DNA from: Blastobasis lacticolella
Lineage: Eukaryota > Arthropoda > Insecta > Lepidoptera > Blastobasidae
Assembly (NCBI GenBank): GCA_905147135.1
Contig: LR990053.1
Coordinates: forward strand, 12,501-76,500
DNA length: 64,000 nt
Reading direction: 5' to 3'
Shown here: one piece after another, positions 11,006 to 20,785 of the stretch
How the letters are laid out: the number at the start of each line of letters is the position of its first letter
Numbering within the stretch: the stretch's first letter is position 1
Notes under the pieces: generated by a model
Database searches by the model: none
Seen by the model: the letters and a program-made list of their open reading frames with translations, nothing else
What the model was told of the DNA's origin: nothing
Position numbers and translations under genes: made by a program

Positions 11006-11223
11006 GGTAGAGATTAACAGTCCAGAAGTACGAGATGAAAACACAAAACGTGTGATCGCGACAAATGATTCTGTTACACTGAGTTTGTGTTGAAGCAAAT
11101 GGAGTACGTTCAGTGATTATGAGTAATTCCATTTTGTGATTAATGGTATAAATATATTGTCCTGTTGATAATGTTCGTCAGTAGTTAGCTATTGAACTGA
11201 AATTTACCCCATTTGTGGTTTGC

Positions 11224-11231
11224 TGACGTCA
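11224..11231. promoter_or_regulatory. CRE-like palindrome TGACGTCA upstream of PTP 2
   Basis: A perfect 8-bp palindrome lies about 220 bp upstream of the PTP 2 start, within GTGGTTTGCTGACGTCAATT. Nearly the same block recurs upstream of PTP 3 (11717) and a looser form upstream of PTP 4 (14364). TGACGTCA is the consensus site of CREB/ATF factors. Confidence 0.5.
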
Positions 11232-11508
11232 ATTCACTACAGTTTATTGGGTGCAATAATTGTCATCGCTGTTTTGTTTGGTTTTTAATTGCTTAAAACG
11301 AACAGCGCTGACCATTTTTGTCTATCTGTCATCACATTTTCAAGTACCAAACATCTAATCAACACCGACACGCTGTCTGTCAGTACAATCAATTTTATTC
11401 ATCCATAAACTGATGTTAGATCTGATGTTTGATAGCAATTGGATGGTCTAGGATGATCATTTACGAAATTTAATTAATTGATTGAAGTTTGCAAGATCAA
11501 AGTCTATA

Positions 11509-11540
11509 TACACTTTGATCTTAGCCATGAGGCCGAGAAG
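11509..11540 (-). ncRNA. Fragment resembling the 5' end of U2 snRNA
   Basis: On the minus strand 30 of 32 bases agree with the highly conserved U2 snRNA 5' stem-loop I region (from CTTCTCGGCC through GGCTAAGATCAAAGTGTA). The branch-point-pairing part that should follow is not conserved, and the rest of U2 is absent. It is a retro-copied or captured fragment, not a gene. AAGATCAAAGT at 11493 and ACTTTGATCTT at 11512 also form an 11-bp hairpin. Confidence 0.6.
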
Positions 11541-11716
11541 GCTTAATAAGTCCTTCCCGCTTACTCCCGCAGTTGCCTAGGCTCCAAACCAAGTAATCAA
11601 AGATTGCAAGCATAATGTCCTAAATGCAATCAGTAAATTTTGCTAAATAAAATGGACATTGCATTTGTCGTCAACCGCTTTGTTCGACTAAAATTATCCC
11701 GTTTGCGGTTTGCTAA

Positions 11717-11877
11717 TGACGTCAATTGATAATTCCCTATGATGTAAAATATTTAGAGTATTTATTAAGCTGTTGCAATAATGAATCTAACCACTGGGTT
11801 ATTCATACATGTGTCAGGGAATGAACAAGGAAAAAAGACATCTATAAATGGGGATTAACAATTAAAAATACATCAGT
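11717..11877 (+). promoter_or_regulatory. Promoter of PTP 3: CRE-like site, TATA box, initiator
   Basis: TGACGTCA at 11717-11724, TATAAAT at 11843-11849, and the arthropod initiator TCAGT at 11873-11877, 30 bp downstream of the TATA box. If transcription starts at the A of TCAGT, the first ATG in the message is 11953. Confidence 0.6.
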
Positions 11878-11952
11878 TGTAGCACGTTTTTGAACGCTGC
11901 TGGATTTATAAGTAAATATCAACTTAATCTCTTCTACGCTACTATAATTCAA

Positions 11953-12849
11953 ATGGGTAGTAAAAATTCTAAGCCGCTGAGTCCCAGTGGTCTGATTAAA
12001 CTGATGGATTGTCTAAACGCCAGTGAACTTCTTTGCGAAGAACACGACAAAATTATGAAAATTAAGATACGAGGAACCTGCAACGAATCTACAGCTGCTG
12101 AGAACGTGGAGAAAAACAGATTCGAAGACAATCCATGCTTCGATCACAGTCGCGTGATTCTTCAAGACGAAGAAAAATTGGGGAATTATATTAATGCCAG
12201 TTACATCGATGGTTTCAAACATCCTAAGAAGTACATCGCGTGCCAAGCACCTTTGAAGACCACCAGCTCTGACTTCTGGAGATTGATATATCAGCACAAA
12301 ATTCAGACCATCGTCATGCTGTGCAGCCTTTTTGAAAATGGCAAGAGTCAGTGCTATCGCTATTGGAGTCCAGAGGAAGAAGTAACACTGCAATTTGGAA
12401 AATTCAAGATAACCACGGTCAAGGTGGATTCAACGAATCCAGGCTTCACAATTACACACCTTGAAGTGATCAATGAAGATGGTAACTGCTTGAGAGTCAC
12501 TCACTGCTTGTATGAAAAATGGCAAGAACATTATTTATCTCCTGACGAAATTAGCTTCATTGACTTGGTACTGAAGATAAAGCTACATGTTCAATTAACT
12601 AGCAACACGCCTTCCAGCCAAATAGTTGTCCACTGCAACAGTGGGCTGGAAAGATCCATGGTGTTTTGTGCAGTAGACATCTGTTTGGTAAGATTAAAAA
12701 AGACAGGGAAGCTCGATGTATTTTCCACGGTATTAGAACTCAGAAAACAAAGACGCGATTGTCTATTCAATGTTAATCATTACATTTTTATCTATATGGT
12801 TATGGACCATTATATTAAGTCAATTCCAAAATTATTTTATCCTGAGTGA
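11953..12849 (+). CDS. PTP-like protein 3, signature loop intact, WPD loop degenerate
   Basis: 298 residues starting MGSKNSKP, the first ATG after the predicted start of transcription. Glycine 2 and serine 6 make an N-myristoylation pattern, so membrane attachment is likely. PTP landmarks: KNRFEDNPCFDHSRVIL, NYINASYIDGF, YIACQAPL, DFWRL, and the signature H227-C228-NSGLE-R234-S, which satisfies HCx5R[ST]. The WPD position reads WQE (190-192), so the general-acid aspartate is missing and turnover should be poor. The Q-loop region is LRKQRR...NHYIF. A polyadenylation signal AATAAA lies at 12889. Oriented away from PTP 1 and 2 and more diverged from them than they are from each other. Confidence 0.85.
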   Translation: MGSKNSKPLSPSGLIKLMDCLNASELLCEEHDKIMKIKIRGTCNESTAAENVEKNRFEDNPCFDHSRVILQDEEKLGNYINASYIDGFKHPKKYIACQAPLKTTSSDFWRLIYQHKIQTIVMLCSLFENGKSQCYRYWSPEEEVTLQFGKFKITTVKVDSTNPGFTITHLEVINEDGNCLRVTHCLYEKWQEHYLSPDEISFIDLVLKIKLHVQLTSNTPSSQIVVHCNSGLERSMVFCAVDICLVRLKKTGKLDVFSTVLELRKQRRDCLFNVNHYIFIYMVMDHYIKSIPKLFYPE

Positions 12850-12888
12850 TTTTTCGAATCTAGTTTTTGTATTCATGCTGTATTTCTT

Positions 12889-12894
12889 AATAAA
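12889..12894 (+). terminator. Polyadenylation signal of PTP 3
   Basis: AATAAA 40 bp after the stop codon. Confidence 0.6.
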
Positions 12895-14363
12895 CTGTTA
12901 TGTACCAGTTACTTTGGGATTTATTTCACTACAATATAAATGAAGTTTTATTAACCTATAAACAAATTTTTACGAGTGTTGTTTACATGTCATAAAATCA
13001 AATACTCAACAGATAATTGAATCGTCTAATCTTATCAAGAATGATTTATTCAATTGCTCCACATGAACTATCAAAGACTCATCACACTCGTAAGTGGGTG
13101 GTGGCACTCACTTGTCTCACTTTGTTACGACTCAATTGATAATTGCCCAATTGTGTTATGATACTTTTAAACATATTTGAACTTTCAAAAGTCTTCGAGG
13201 ATTTAATAAGTCGACTTTAGATTACAATTGTTCATCAGACATTAACATTTCTATGGAATCATGTTGTAATTAAAACTTTAAATGCTAGAAAACTATTGGC
13301 TGCGCTTCACAATATTTCAATGTAATCACATGGAAAATTCCAAAAACAACCATTTGTCTATCTTCATTATTAATTAAGATGTAGCGTAATGAACAATACT
13401 TTCTTTTGTACGGTAGCCACACAAAATCTGTTGGCAATTTTCAAGAGCAAACTTCTTAGTCATAATATTGTAATTTGTTATTATCTAATTCTACTAAATG
13501 CCATCTGATAACGGAATACTAGTATGTTATACATTTAAAAACTCATAAATATTCACACAGCTGTGACTAAGTAATTAGCGTTCCGCGAATAGGCTACGGT
13601 ATTCTTAGACTATTGGCCTTGACCGCGAAAGTGCAAGTTTATTTATGTAACGTCGGGGCTTTAATCCATGTGCGAAACCGTGACTGGACTTTCTTCTACA
13701 ATTATGTAACGTGACTACCTTATTATTAATTGATTCTTCGAAATTGCACCCTTAATGAGTACGGTAAGTTAGAAAATACGGTTAAGTATGAGAGTTGACT
13801 TATCGGCTGTCTAGTATAATTTGAATTAGTAGTCTGTAAAATAATCCAATAGGTGTCGCCTCCAGAACCTTCTTAGCAACAGGCTAAATACTACCTTAAG
13901 TCCTAGTTGCTCTCTAATGTAATTATTATTTCTTCTATACATTGTAAAACAATAGTCTTCACACGTGATCTAAGCATTGGTTTCTGATGACCTTAATTTA
14001 TTCCATTGTAAGTAGTTAGACGACTTCCGAGAATACAAGTAAACCTTCAGCATTGTTACATGATTACTCTTAAAACGACAAGCGAAGATGGAAGCTGATG
14101 CTTGATAAATAAGATCGATAATCGTCAGTGTTTGTCATTGTATTCCCTTATTCCTCAGTCACCTAACACACGGCGAATCTAACCTCTGGCAGTACTTAAA
14201 CCTACTCCAGTTAAATCCGTAGACTGCTCCTCACTTTGACAAAACAGTTGGCCATCTCAACGATACGTCATTTAAGTATACTTTAAATAGTTATTCTGAT
14301 AATATTTTTCTCTCCGTGTACATTTTCATTTGTAACTATTCGACCACAATTGCGGTTTTTCTG
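12895..14363. other. Spacer between PTP 3 and PTP 4
   Basis: 1.5 kb of AT-rich sequence with no frame worth calling and no repeat shared with other parts of the window that I can see. Confidence 0.5.
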
Positions 14364-14501
14364 TGACGTCAAACTGGAGCATGCATCATTAGAGAGGTAT
14401 ATATATATATTCTGTTGTGAATTCACGTAATTAATCATCAATGTGTTACAGGACACAGAGGACTCATATAAATAGGAAATCGCAAAGCATTGAACTTCAG
14501 T
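14364..14501 (+). promoter_or_regulatory. Promoter of PTP 4: CRE-like site, TATA box, initiator
   Basis: TGACGTCA at 14364-14371 (in GCGGTTTTTCTGTGACGTCA), TATAAATA at 14467-14474, TCAGT at 14497-14501, again 30 bp after the TATA box. The predicted 5' leader is about 35 nt. Confidence 0.62.
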
Positions 14502-14533
14502 AATTTCTGTGCGCTCTGTGCTAATTCATCAGA

Positions 14534-15406
14534 ATGTGGAATTTAAAAAACTCATTGACCTCAAAGGACTTCATCGACCGGATGAATAAGCCGAATTTCA
14601 TCGAACGTCTCTTCGAAGAGCATAAGCGGATTTTGGAGATTAAAGTACCATCGAAGCTCAAGGCATACGCTTTTGCTGGACCCGAAGACAGGCTTCTCTT
14701 CAAGAGTAACCGCGTTGATCTTCCTGGACCAGGCTCAGCCGTGATCAATGCCAGCTACATCAAAGGTGACAAGCAACCCAACGCGTACATTGCCACTGAA
14801 ACGCCGCAGTCTGCAGAGGAAGCCGAAGCTTTTTGGAAAACAGTATTGAAGCATGAAACCAACATTGTAGTGATGCTCAACAAACCTGAAGAACACGAAA
14901 CAGGCTATCTCTACTGGCATCCTCATGTTGGGAAATCGGTGCGATTTGGAAGACTAATAGTCGGCACGATCAACAGTTGGATGACTCAACCAACTCTTAA
15001 GATTACGAAGCTCGTGGTAATTGATGAAAAGAGGGATTCATTGTCCGTTTACCATTTTTCGTACTCCGATTGGCAAAATCGCGATATCTTGCCCCCTGTA
15101 GACGATTTTATGAAGATGCTGTTGAAGGTTAGGAAGTATAGAGAAAATACAATGTCTTTTAAAGGATGCCATGGAATAAGATTACACCCAATTCTGGTGC
15201 ACTGCAGCAATGGGTTGGATCGGACAATGGTCTACTGCGCAATCGATATCTCAATTTCAAAATATTTCCGGACGGAGAAAGTAAATGTATTTTCCACTGT
15301 TTCGAAATTAAGACAACAGAGGTACAAATGTTTGCCTGACCCGCATCATTACTACTTTTGCTACAGTGCTTTGTATGAGTATTTTCTTAATAAATCATTG
15401 TTGTAA
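14534..15406 (+). CDS. PTP-like protein 4, signature loop intact, WPD loop degenerate
   Basis: 290 residues; the start is the first ATG after the TATA/initiator pair. The PTP fold is recognisable from VINASYIKG (69-77), YIATETPQ, FWKTVLKHETNIVVMLN, SDWQNRD (the WPD position is WQN, 180-182), and the signature H223-C224-SNGLD-R230-T. The Q-loop region is LRQQRY...HHYYF. Catalytic Cys and Arg are kept, the general acid is lost, and the KNRY loop is weak. It lacks the MG start of PTP 3. An AATAAA lies at 15599. It is the most diverged of the four, so the cassette family expanded some time ago. Confidence 0.84.
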   Translation: MWNLKNSLTSKDFIDRMNKPNFIERLFEEHKRILEIKVPSKLKAYAFAGPEDRLLFKSNRVDLPGPGSAVINASYIKGDKQPNAYIATETPQSAEEAEAFWKTVLKHETNIVVMLNKPEEHETGYLYWHPHVGKSVRFGRLIVGTINSWMTQPTLKITKLVVIDEKRDSLSVYHFSYSDWQNRDILPPVDDFMKMLLKVRKYRENTMSFKGCHGIRLHPILVHCSNGLDRTMVYCAIDISISKYFRTEKVNVFSTVSKLRQQRYKCLPDPHHYYFCYSALYEYFLNKSLL

Positions 15407-15598
15407 TTGACTTAAGGCTAAAATGGATCTCTATGAAATTTCTATGTATTTCATTGTAGTTTTTATGAATGTGTACAAAATGTTTAGTTGTAGATGAATT
15501 AGGCTAAGATTTATGTATAAATTAAGTATTTTTATATTGTCAACAGTCATTAAGATTAATAATTGTGTATACGACATATCCAAATTTTTTAAGCTTTA

Positions 15599-15604
15599 AA
15601 TAAA
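15599..15604 (+). terminator. Polyadenylation signal of PTP 4
   Basis: AATAAA about 190 bp after the stop, directly after the hexamer AAGCTT. Confidence 0.45.
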
Positions 15605-16645
15605 CTTAAGGATGTAATCAGTAACTATTTTCGTTGTTATTTCTCGTCTCAAATCTGAAAAATCATCAAGTAGAGAAATGAGAGAAAGGATGCTCGATCG
15701 TTGAATCAGATCAGGATTGATCAGTTTACAGCAAACATTAGATCTGATATAGGATCTGATGCTGCTGTAGAATACCATGAGTAGATTTTTCAACTCGGAT
15801 CATCGAAACGGACACAAACTATAGTCATTAGGTTAAAATGTGATGGCGAATCCAATGATCTGATTTTTATCAGCGAAAGTCGATTATCAGATGGAAATTC
15901 AGCAAATATTACTTCACGCTAATGTATATGCCATTTTCATCTCGCTGAATTCTTACGTCATATGAATCACTGAAATAAAATCTCTTATTTCTTTCTAGAA
16001 CATAATTAATGAATCAAAATATCTAACAATACTTTTACGATCGCTTTTATAAATATTCAGTAAAAAACACATAAAAATATTTCAAAAGGGCAGAGTATTT
16101 TTGTGGGTAAAACCTGGAGTTCTATTTCACTGCCCACTTCTCGAACGAGTTGCCATAATGCCAATTTACGTATATTCAAAGTTTCAACGCACGTTAATAC
16201 CAATGACCTAATTTTTCACAATGTGCCGTAAAATGATAAACAAATGACTCATTTCAATTGCGTTGACTACATTCGGTAATGAAACGGTCCTGGTTTTCCT
16301 GTTTTTCTAATTCTTATCAAATGCCTACCCCATATAAATTATAAATCATAAATAATTCCACTATTCTCTGCTTTCATAACTCAGGAAAATGATGCATTCG
16401 TCGTCATACTTCAGCTGTCACTACGGAGAAAATTTGTTCAAAATTTTTATTCTAACTTCAAAAAGCTGTATACTTTACAGTTTATTCGTATGATATTCGC
16501 TATTTACACTCCCGTAGTAAACAATTTGTTTACCTAGTAAATTCACTTTCATTATAATTTCATGGTAACTTCAAACGTCACATCCTGAGAGTCATCAATT
16601 TGTTGTGACGTCGTCGATTTAGCTGCTGATTTTCTGCCAAGTTCA
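15605..16645. other. Right spacer of the PTP cassette
   Basis: AT-rich, no gene seen. A TGACGTCG at about 16606 resembles the CRE-like sites upstream of the PTP genes. Confidence 0.5.
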
Positions 16646-16674
16646 TTAACTTTCTCGATCAAAGTCTTTACTGT
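16646..16674 (-). repeat. Right imperfect terminal inverted repeat of the PTP cassette
   Basis: Ends TTTACTGT. Read on the minus strand it starts ACAGTAAAGA and pairs with 6767-6795. Followed by TAC (16675-16677). Confidence 0.65.
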
Positions 16675-17121
16675 TACCGGGCAACAGACTACATATCGGA
16701 CAGTGACACAAGAAAATTCAATATCTTCAGCGACTCCAGATCCACTCTGGAAGTATTAGGTAGTGCTGACTCATGCAATCCACTAGTGATAGCAACTAGA
16801 GAAAACCTCGGGTTGGTGAAACGTTCAGGCAAGACAGTGAACCTGTATTGGGTAAGGGCACACGTCGGGATAGTTGGGAACGAAAGAGCTGACGTACTAG
16901 CAAAAGAGGCAGCGCTTAAAAAGAAGACAAAGCCCGATTACGATCTCTGCCCTATATCATTCATCAAGCGAACCATCAGGGAAGGTTCGATTGATGAATG
17001 GAATAAGAGGTACCTGGAAGAGCCCACAGCGGGCGTTACTAAGATCTTCTTCCCAACTGTCGGAGCGGCATATAAGCAATTACAGCAATTACGTCAAAGT
17101 CCCATAAATCGCAATTTTTGA
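16675..17121 (+). pseudogene. TRAS-like ORF2 fragment: second half of RNase H
   Basis: The frame continues the RNase H cut at 6766: RATDY, then the third acidic motif F-S-D-S-R-S (about 16720), then the VNLYWVRAHVGIVGNERAD block holding the fourth aspartate (about 16830-16905). The usual C-terminal Cys/His domain of TRAS ORF2 is missing. The translation becomes unlike the family after about 17080 and stops at 17121. No 3' UTR, poly(A) or telomere repeat follows, so the element is truncated here. Confidence 0.88.
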
Positions 17122-18970
17122 GCTACGCGCAAAACTGTGTTGTGCTGTGATAAATAAGTGTGTGACTCGCCAGGATTAGCGTTTGCAACGCTCTCCCTCA
17201 TCAGGTGCAGCTCCCATAGGATCCCAACTTTGGAGGTTAATAACATCAAGAAGGTTAGTGCCATAAAGTACAGCATTATATCATCTTAAAGTGCTCGTTT
17301 TGCTCTATTAAACGTTGAAATCGGAATTGTGATCGGAAGTCATCCTGAGGAGTTACAAGCTCCTAAATATTAACATTTTTGCCACGCGTGGCCTACTTAC
17401 AACATACGTTCACTGAGTAGCGGCACGAGGCGTGACGTAGCTGACACACCGGCCGTACCTGACGACTTCGCAGCAGATTTTAGGACTCCGCAAAACTTGG
17501 ATGTCCAAACCTGAAGCCTCCTTTAACGACCACCAGGCCACCTCGAGGGAACTCTTCAACCGTTGGTCCGATGCTACCCGTGTTTGGGCTCATCGGGATC
17601 AGGACGTCAATACACTTGTGATACCATCATTCCCATAGTGAAATTCCCCTTTTCACCCTTCACAGTTTCACCCTTATTGTACTTCCACTCCATAGCTCCT
17701 AACTCCCAAGCCAAAGGAGGAAGACCCCCCGTGATTGGGCTCATTACAACCAGGAAGTTGAAAGGGTGTCACATATCCTACAGGATCTATCCTACAGGAC
17801 ACATCCCCCCTCTCCCTCATACAAAATTCTCCCCCCCTGCGCTTTTGTTAAACTTCATCAATAGCGTACCCACGAAAATCCCCCCCCACCTCCTCCCCGC
17901 GCATTTCACCCCCCCGAGTCATAATTCTGGAACCTGCAGAGATAGAGGCCTGTTGTTTGGGCTCGTTGAATTCGGGAAGAGAAGACAAGCACATTGGCTC
18001 CAGCAGAAAATCTAAATTCCCTTTTCACTGTCCATAAAGTCGAGAAATAGAGGGATAAAACCCCGCAAGCTGTATCTCTCGAACTACGAAGGCTAGACCA
18101 CCTCTGGTTGGACTCAAATTTTTCGAAACAACGAGATCTATATTTTGGCTCCAACAGATTTACGTGATAAGGATCATAGGGAAGTGCACTGTTAGTTACG
18201 ACACAGCATAAATCCACGCAGAGTCCAGAACATCGGGCTTTGGCGCAAATGTGTTTTGCCGGCGGTCACCCTATCCTTATTAATAAATGACGATTTAAAA
18301 ATAGATTATGTCTTCGTTGATTTTAGGATTTTTGCTATGTAATTTCATTTAATAATAATACTACTCTCGCACAGACAAACACTGAACACGACCACAAAGA
18401 CTTTGAAAAATTACTATGGACAGATTTACTAATAGCGAAATAAATTAACAATTTCAACATTAGTAAGCAGTGCAACTAGTGTTGCCAAGCTTTTCAAACT
18501 ATTCAGGTATACATACACTAACTATGTCCATGAAGGAAACCGGGGTTGCTACTAATAAATGTTTAATTCAGTAGGGTGCGGCGGCGAGATCAATAAGCAG
18601 CCTCGGGCGCCTAATCTCAACGCAATTATAAAACATAAAACCATTGACCGCGCCGCGGCGCCCTTACATTCGGTGAATAATTGGAATTGAAATTTAAACG
18701 GCTCTCAGCAAGTTCGGTCGTTTTGAATGAGTTGAACGCGACTCGCAAGCGATCGGGAGCGCCGGCGCCGCCTCCGCCCGTCCCCCCGCCCCGCGCCCCG
18801 CGACACCCGCGGCCGCCGAGCCTTGCTGCCTTTACTGCCCTAGCCTACTAATCATTATAAATATCCTAATATAGTTAGAATGTTTGTAACTTTGTTACGC
18901 GCAATCTACACGGAAAGAAGTGTTACACAATTAAATGGATCGACAGCAGAAAATTCTGGTGAGTAAACAA
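17122..18970. other. No gene recognised; mixed sequence with a GC-rich patch
   Basis: Includes C-rich low-complexity sequence near 17815-17915 and a GC-rich patch at 18740-18830. A 150-codon open frame at 17563-18015 is proline-rich and matches nothing I know; I do not call it. Confidence 0.4.
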
Positions 18971-19715
18971 TTAACACCCTCAGCGCCATGTGTATCATTA
19001 TTGCACACACTGTCTCAACACTTGTGTATCATTATAGATACACAGTCCTCTAGTTAGTTTTGACTTTGTGTATCGCTCATGCTCACACTTTCTATACAAA
19101 TAAAATTTTATAGTGTATATTTTTTTATACATGCGGCCTGGCATGTTTTTGTTTAAAATTATTTCCTGGGCCACGTGTATCAATGAGCAGTTTTCCAATA
19201 GGTATCTAAGGCATTCCTAACCACTCACTAGATGGCGCCCCGACAATTTTGGTAATTGATAATCGCTTGAAATAGGTTCTTAGCAAACAGGATATAAACA
19301 CTGGGTACGTTGTATTAGATAATATTATATTTGTCAATAGTTTTCAACCATTTTAGAGGTTGTAATAATAATGGAACATAGTGCCCCAACTACTATAAAT
19401 ATTTCTTTTTACACTTCGTTCAACCTTTAACAGTTATGTTTATATTAATAAACACTTTATTTTCAAGTTTAGTATTACTTGGCTGCATGAAATCACTGCC
19501 ACCATCATACAGATTTAAAGAAGATTACCAAAATTGTAGGAGCGCCATCTATTGATGCGTTTTGAAACAAACTATCAATACCTACTGGAAAACTCCTCAT
19601 TAAGATACACATAAAAAACTGGAAGACTTTTTTTATTTTTCTAAAATTGGTGGGTCAATCACTATGGCCTTGGCGCTTGGGACAGTCACTATGGCCTTGG
19701 CGCTTAAGGTGTTAA
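18971..19715. mobile_element. piggyBac-like non-autonomous element with TTAA target duplication
   Basis: TTAA at 18971-18974 and at 19712-19715 flank inverted ends CACCCTCAGCGCCA (left) and CACCTTAAGCGCCA (right, reverse complement). TTAA duplication with CAC/CCT-type ends is the mark of the piggyBac superfamily. 737 bp between the TTAAs, no transposase. Internal inverted blocks (about 19173-19203 and 19575-19610) and a 27-bp direct duplication (GACAGTCACTATGGCCTTGG twice, 19650-19705) suggest a foldback-prone element. Confidence 0.65.
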
Positions 19716-20785
19716 ATGTATATTTATTTAAAAAAATCTACTATGACGTGGTTTCGAACTATATCCGGCATAAACTACCAATACTAACAGCCGATAACAA
19801 CAACAAATAAATGGTTATTGTATTTCCAAACTGAAAACAATATCCGCGACACTTGTGTGACACTGGAACCAGTAGTGGTGCGGTTATCTAGGGATGTTAT
19901 TGTAACATCATCGGCCAACGACCCGATTTAAAAGTGAACCTTAAGGAAAATAAACCCATGATGACTTCGACTACCGACGTCGTAAATCATCAATTATAAA
20001 ACAAAGACATACTAATTGTGATATGTCGAGATAGACAATCATGACGGGCTTCCCAGGTTCACCTGGATACCGCCGACACCGTGACGTCAGCGCCGCCAGC
20101 CGCGCCCACGGCGGCCGCGGTGGCTACTTGCTATTCGCCATTCCACTCACGAAATAAATCTCTCTTATTTAGTTGGCCGGCTCGCCGCGTACCTATTGTT
20201 TTTTCCGTCTTCCTCGGGAGGCATTCTCTTTCGCGCAACTAAGCATGCGCGCCGCTGATGGATTCCCCGGAAAAACGTGAGATCCGCTACAATAGTATCC
20301 CATTAAGAACATCCTTGAGTTGAGATAAGTATACAATGCGCGCCGCCCGGGCGGACGTGGGGCCGGCGGAGGGAGCGTTACGTAACCGCGATGATGAGGT
20401 GGTTTTATGTAGGTAAGTGTGTCTCGCTGATTATTTGGCCAAATTAAAAGACCTTGTAAATGCTTCGTGTTAAAGTGGGATTTGTGCCATTCGTATCAAT
20501 ATTTTATTAACAGAATATTTTCCTGGTGGCTTACCGTGTGTGTACCTACCAGTTTACTGTAATAGCAGTACGATATTTCAGTAATTCTGTTTTATTACGA
20601 CGTGATGTCACATACAACTTTGTCACGGGCCTGTTAACCAATCAACTCAACACACAATCAACCATCAACCGACAGTACCTATTAGAAACGTTGTCCAGTG
20701 GATGAAGATGCAAACTATTAAAATTCAAATGGCGTAAAATATTGTTGCTTTACAAACTACTAATTCAAGCATAACTGTATAACCG
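19716..20785. other. No gene recognised
   Basis: Mixed sequence with a CpG-rich part at 20040-20400 that contains a TGACGTCA (20082). Nothing else supported. Confidence 0.4.

Larger units (their letters stand above)
6767..16674. mobile_element. 9.9-kb PTP gene cassette inserted in a TRAS-like RNase H domain (bracovirus-like segment)
   Basis: The ends are fixed by the interrupted RNase H frame. QAELYAIY ends at 6766, and RATDY...FSDSRS resumes right after the TAC at 16675-16677. TAC also precedes the left end (6764-6766), giving a 3-bp direct repeat. The first 29 bases match the reverse complement of the last 29 at 21 positions, both starting ACAG. Inside are four intron-poor PTP-like genes in tail-out order (-,-,+,+), AT-rich spacers and no transposase or polymerase that I can see. 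Family knowledge: bracovirus segments carried by braconid wasps have large PTP families with many catalytically dead members, and they integrate into caterpillar DNA. Inference: this is such a segment, or an older one now in the germ line. An alternative is an unrecognised host transposon that captured PTP genes. Confidence 0.75.

Noticed and set aside
17563..18015. 150-codon plus-strand frame
   Set aside because: Proline-rich because of C-rich low-complexity sequence; no domain, no promoter or splice context.
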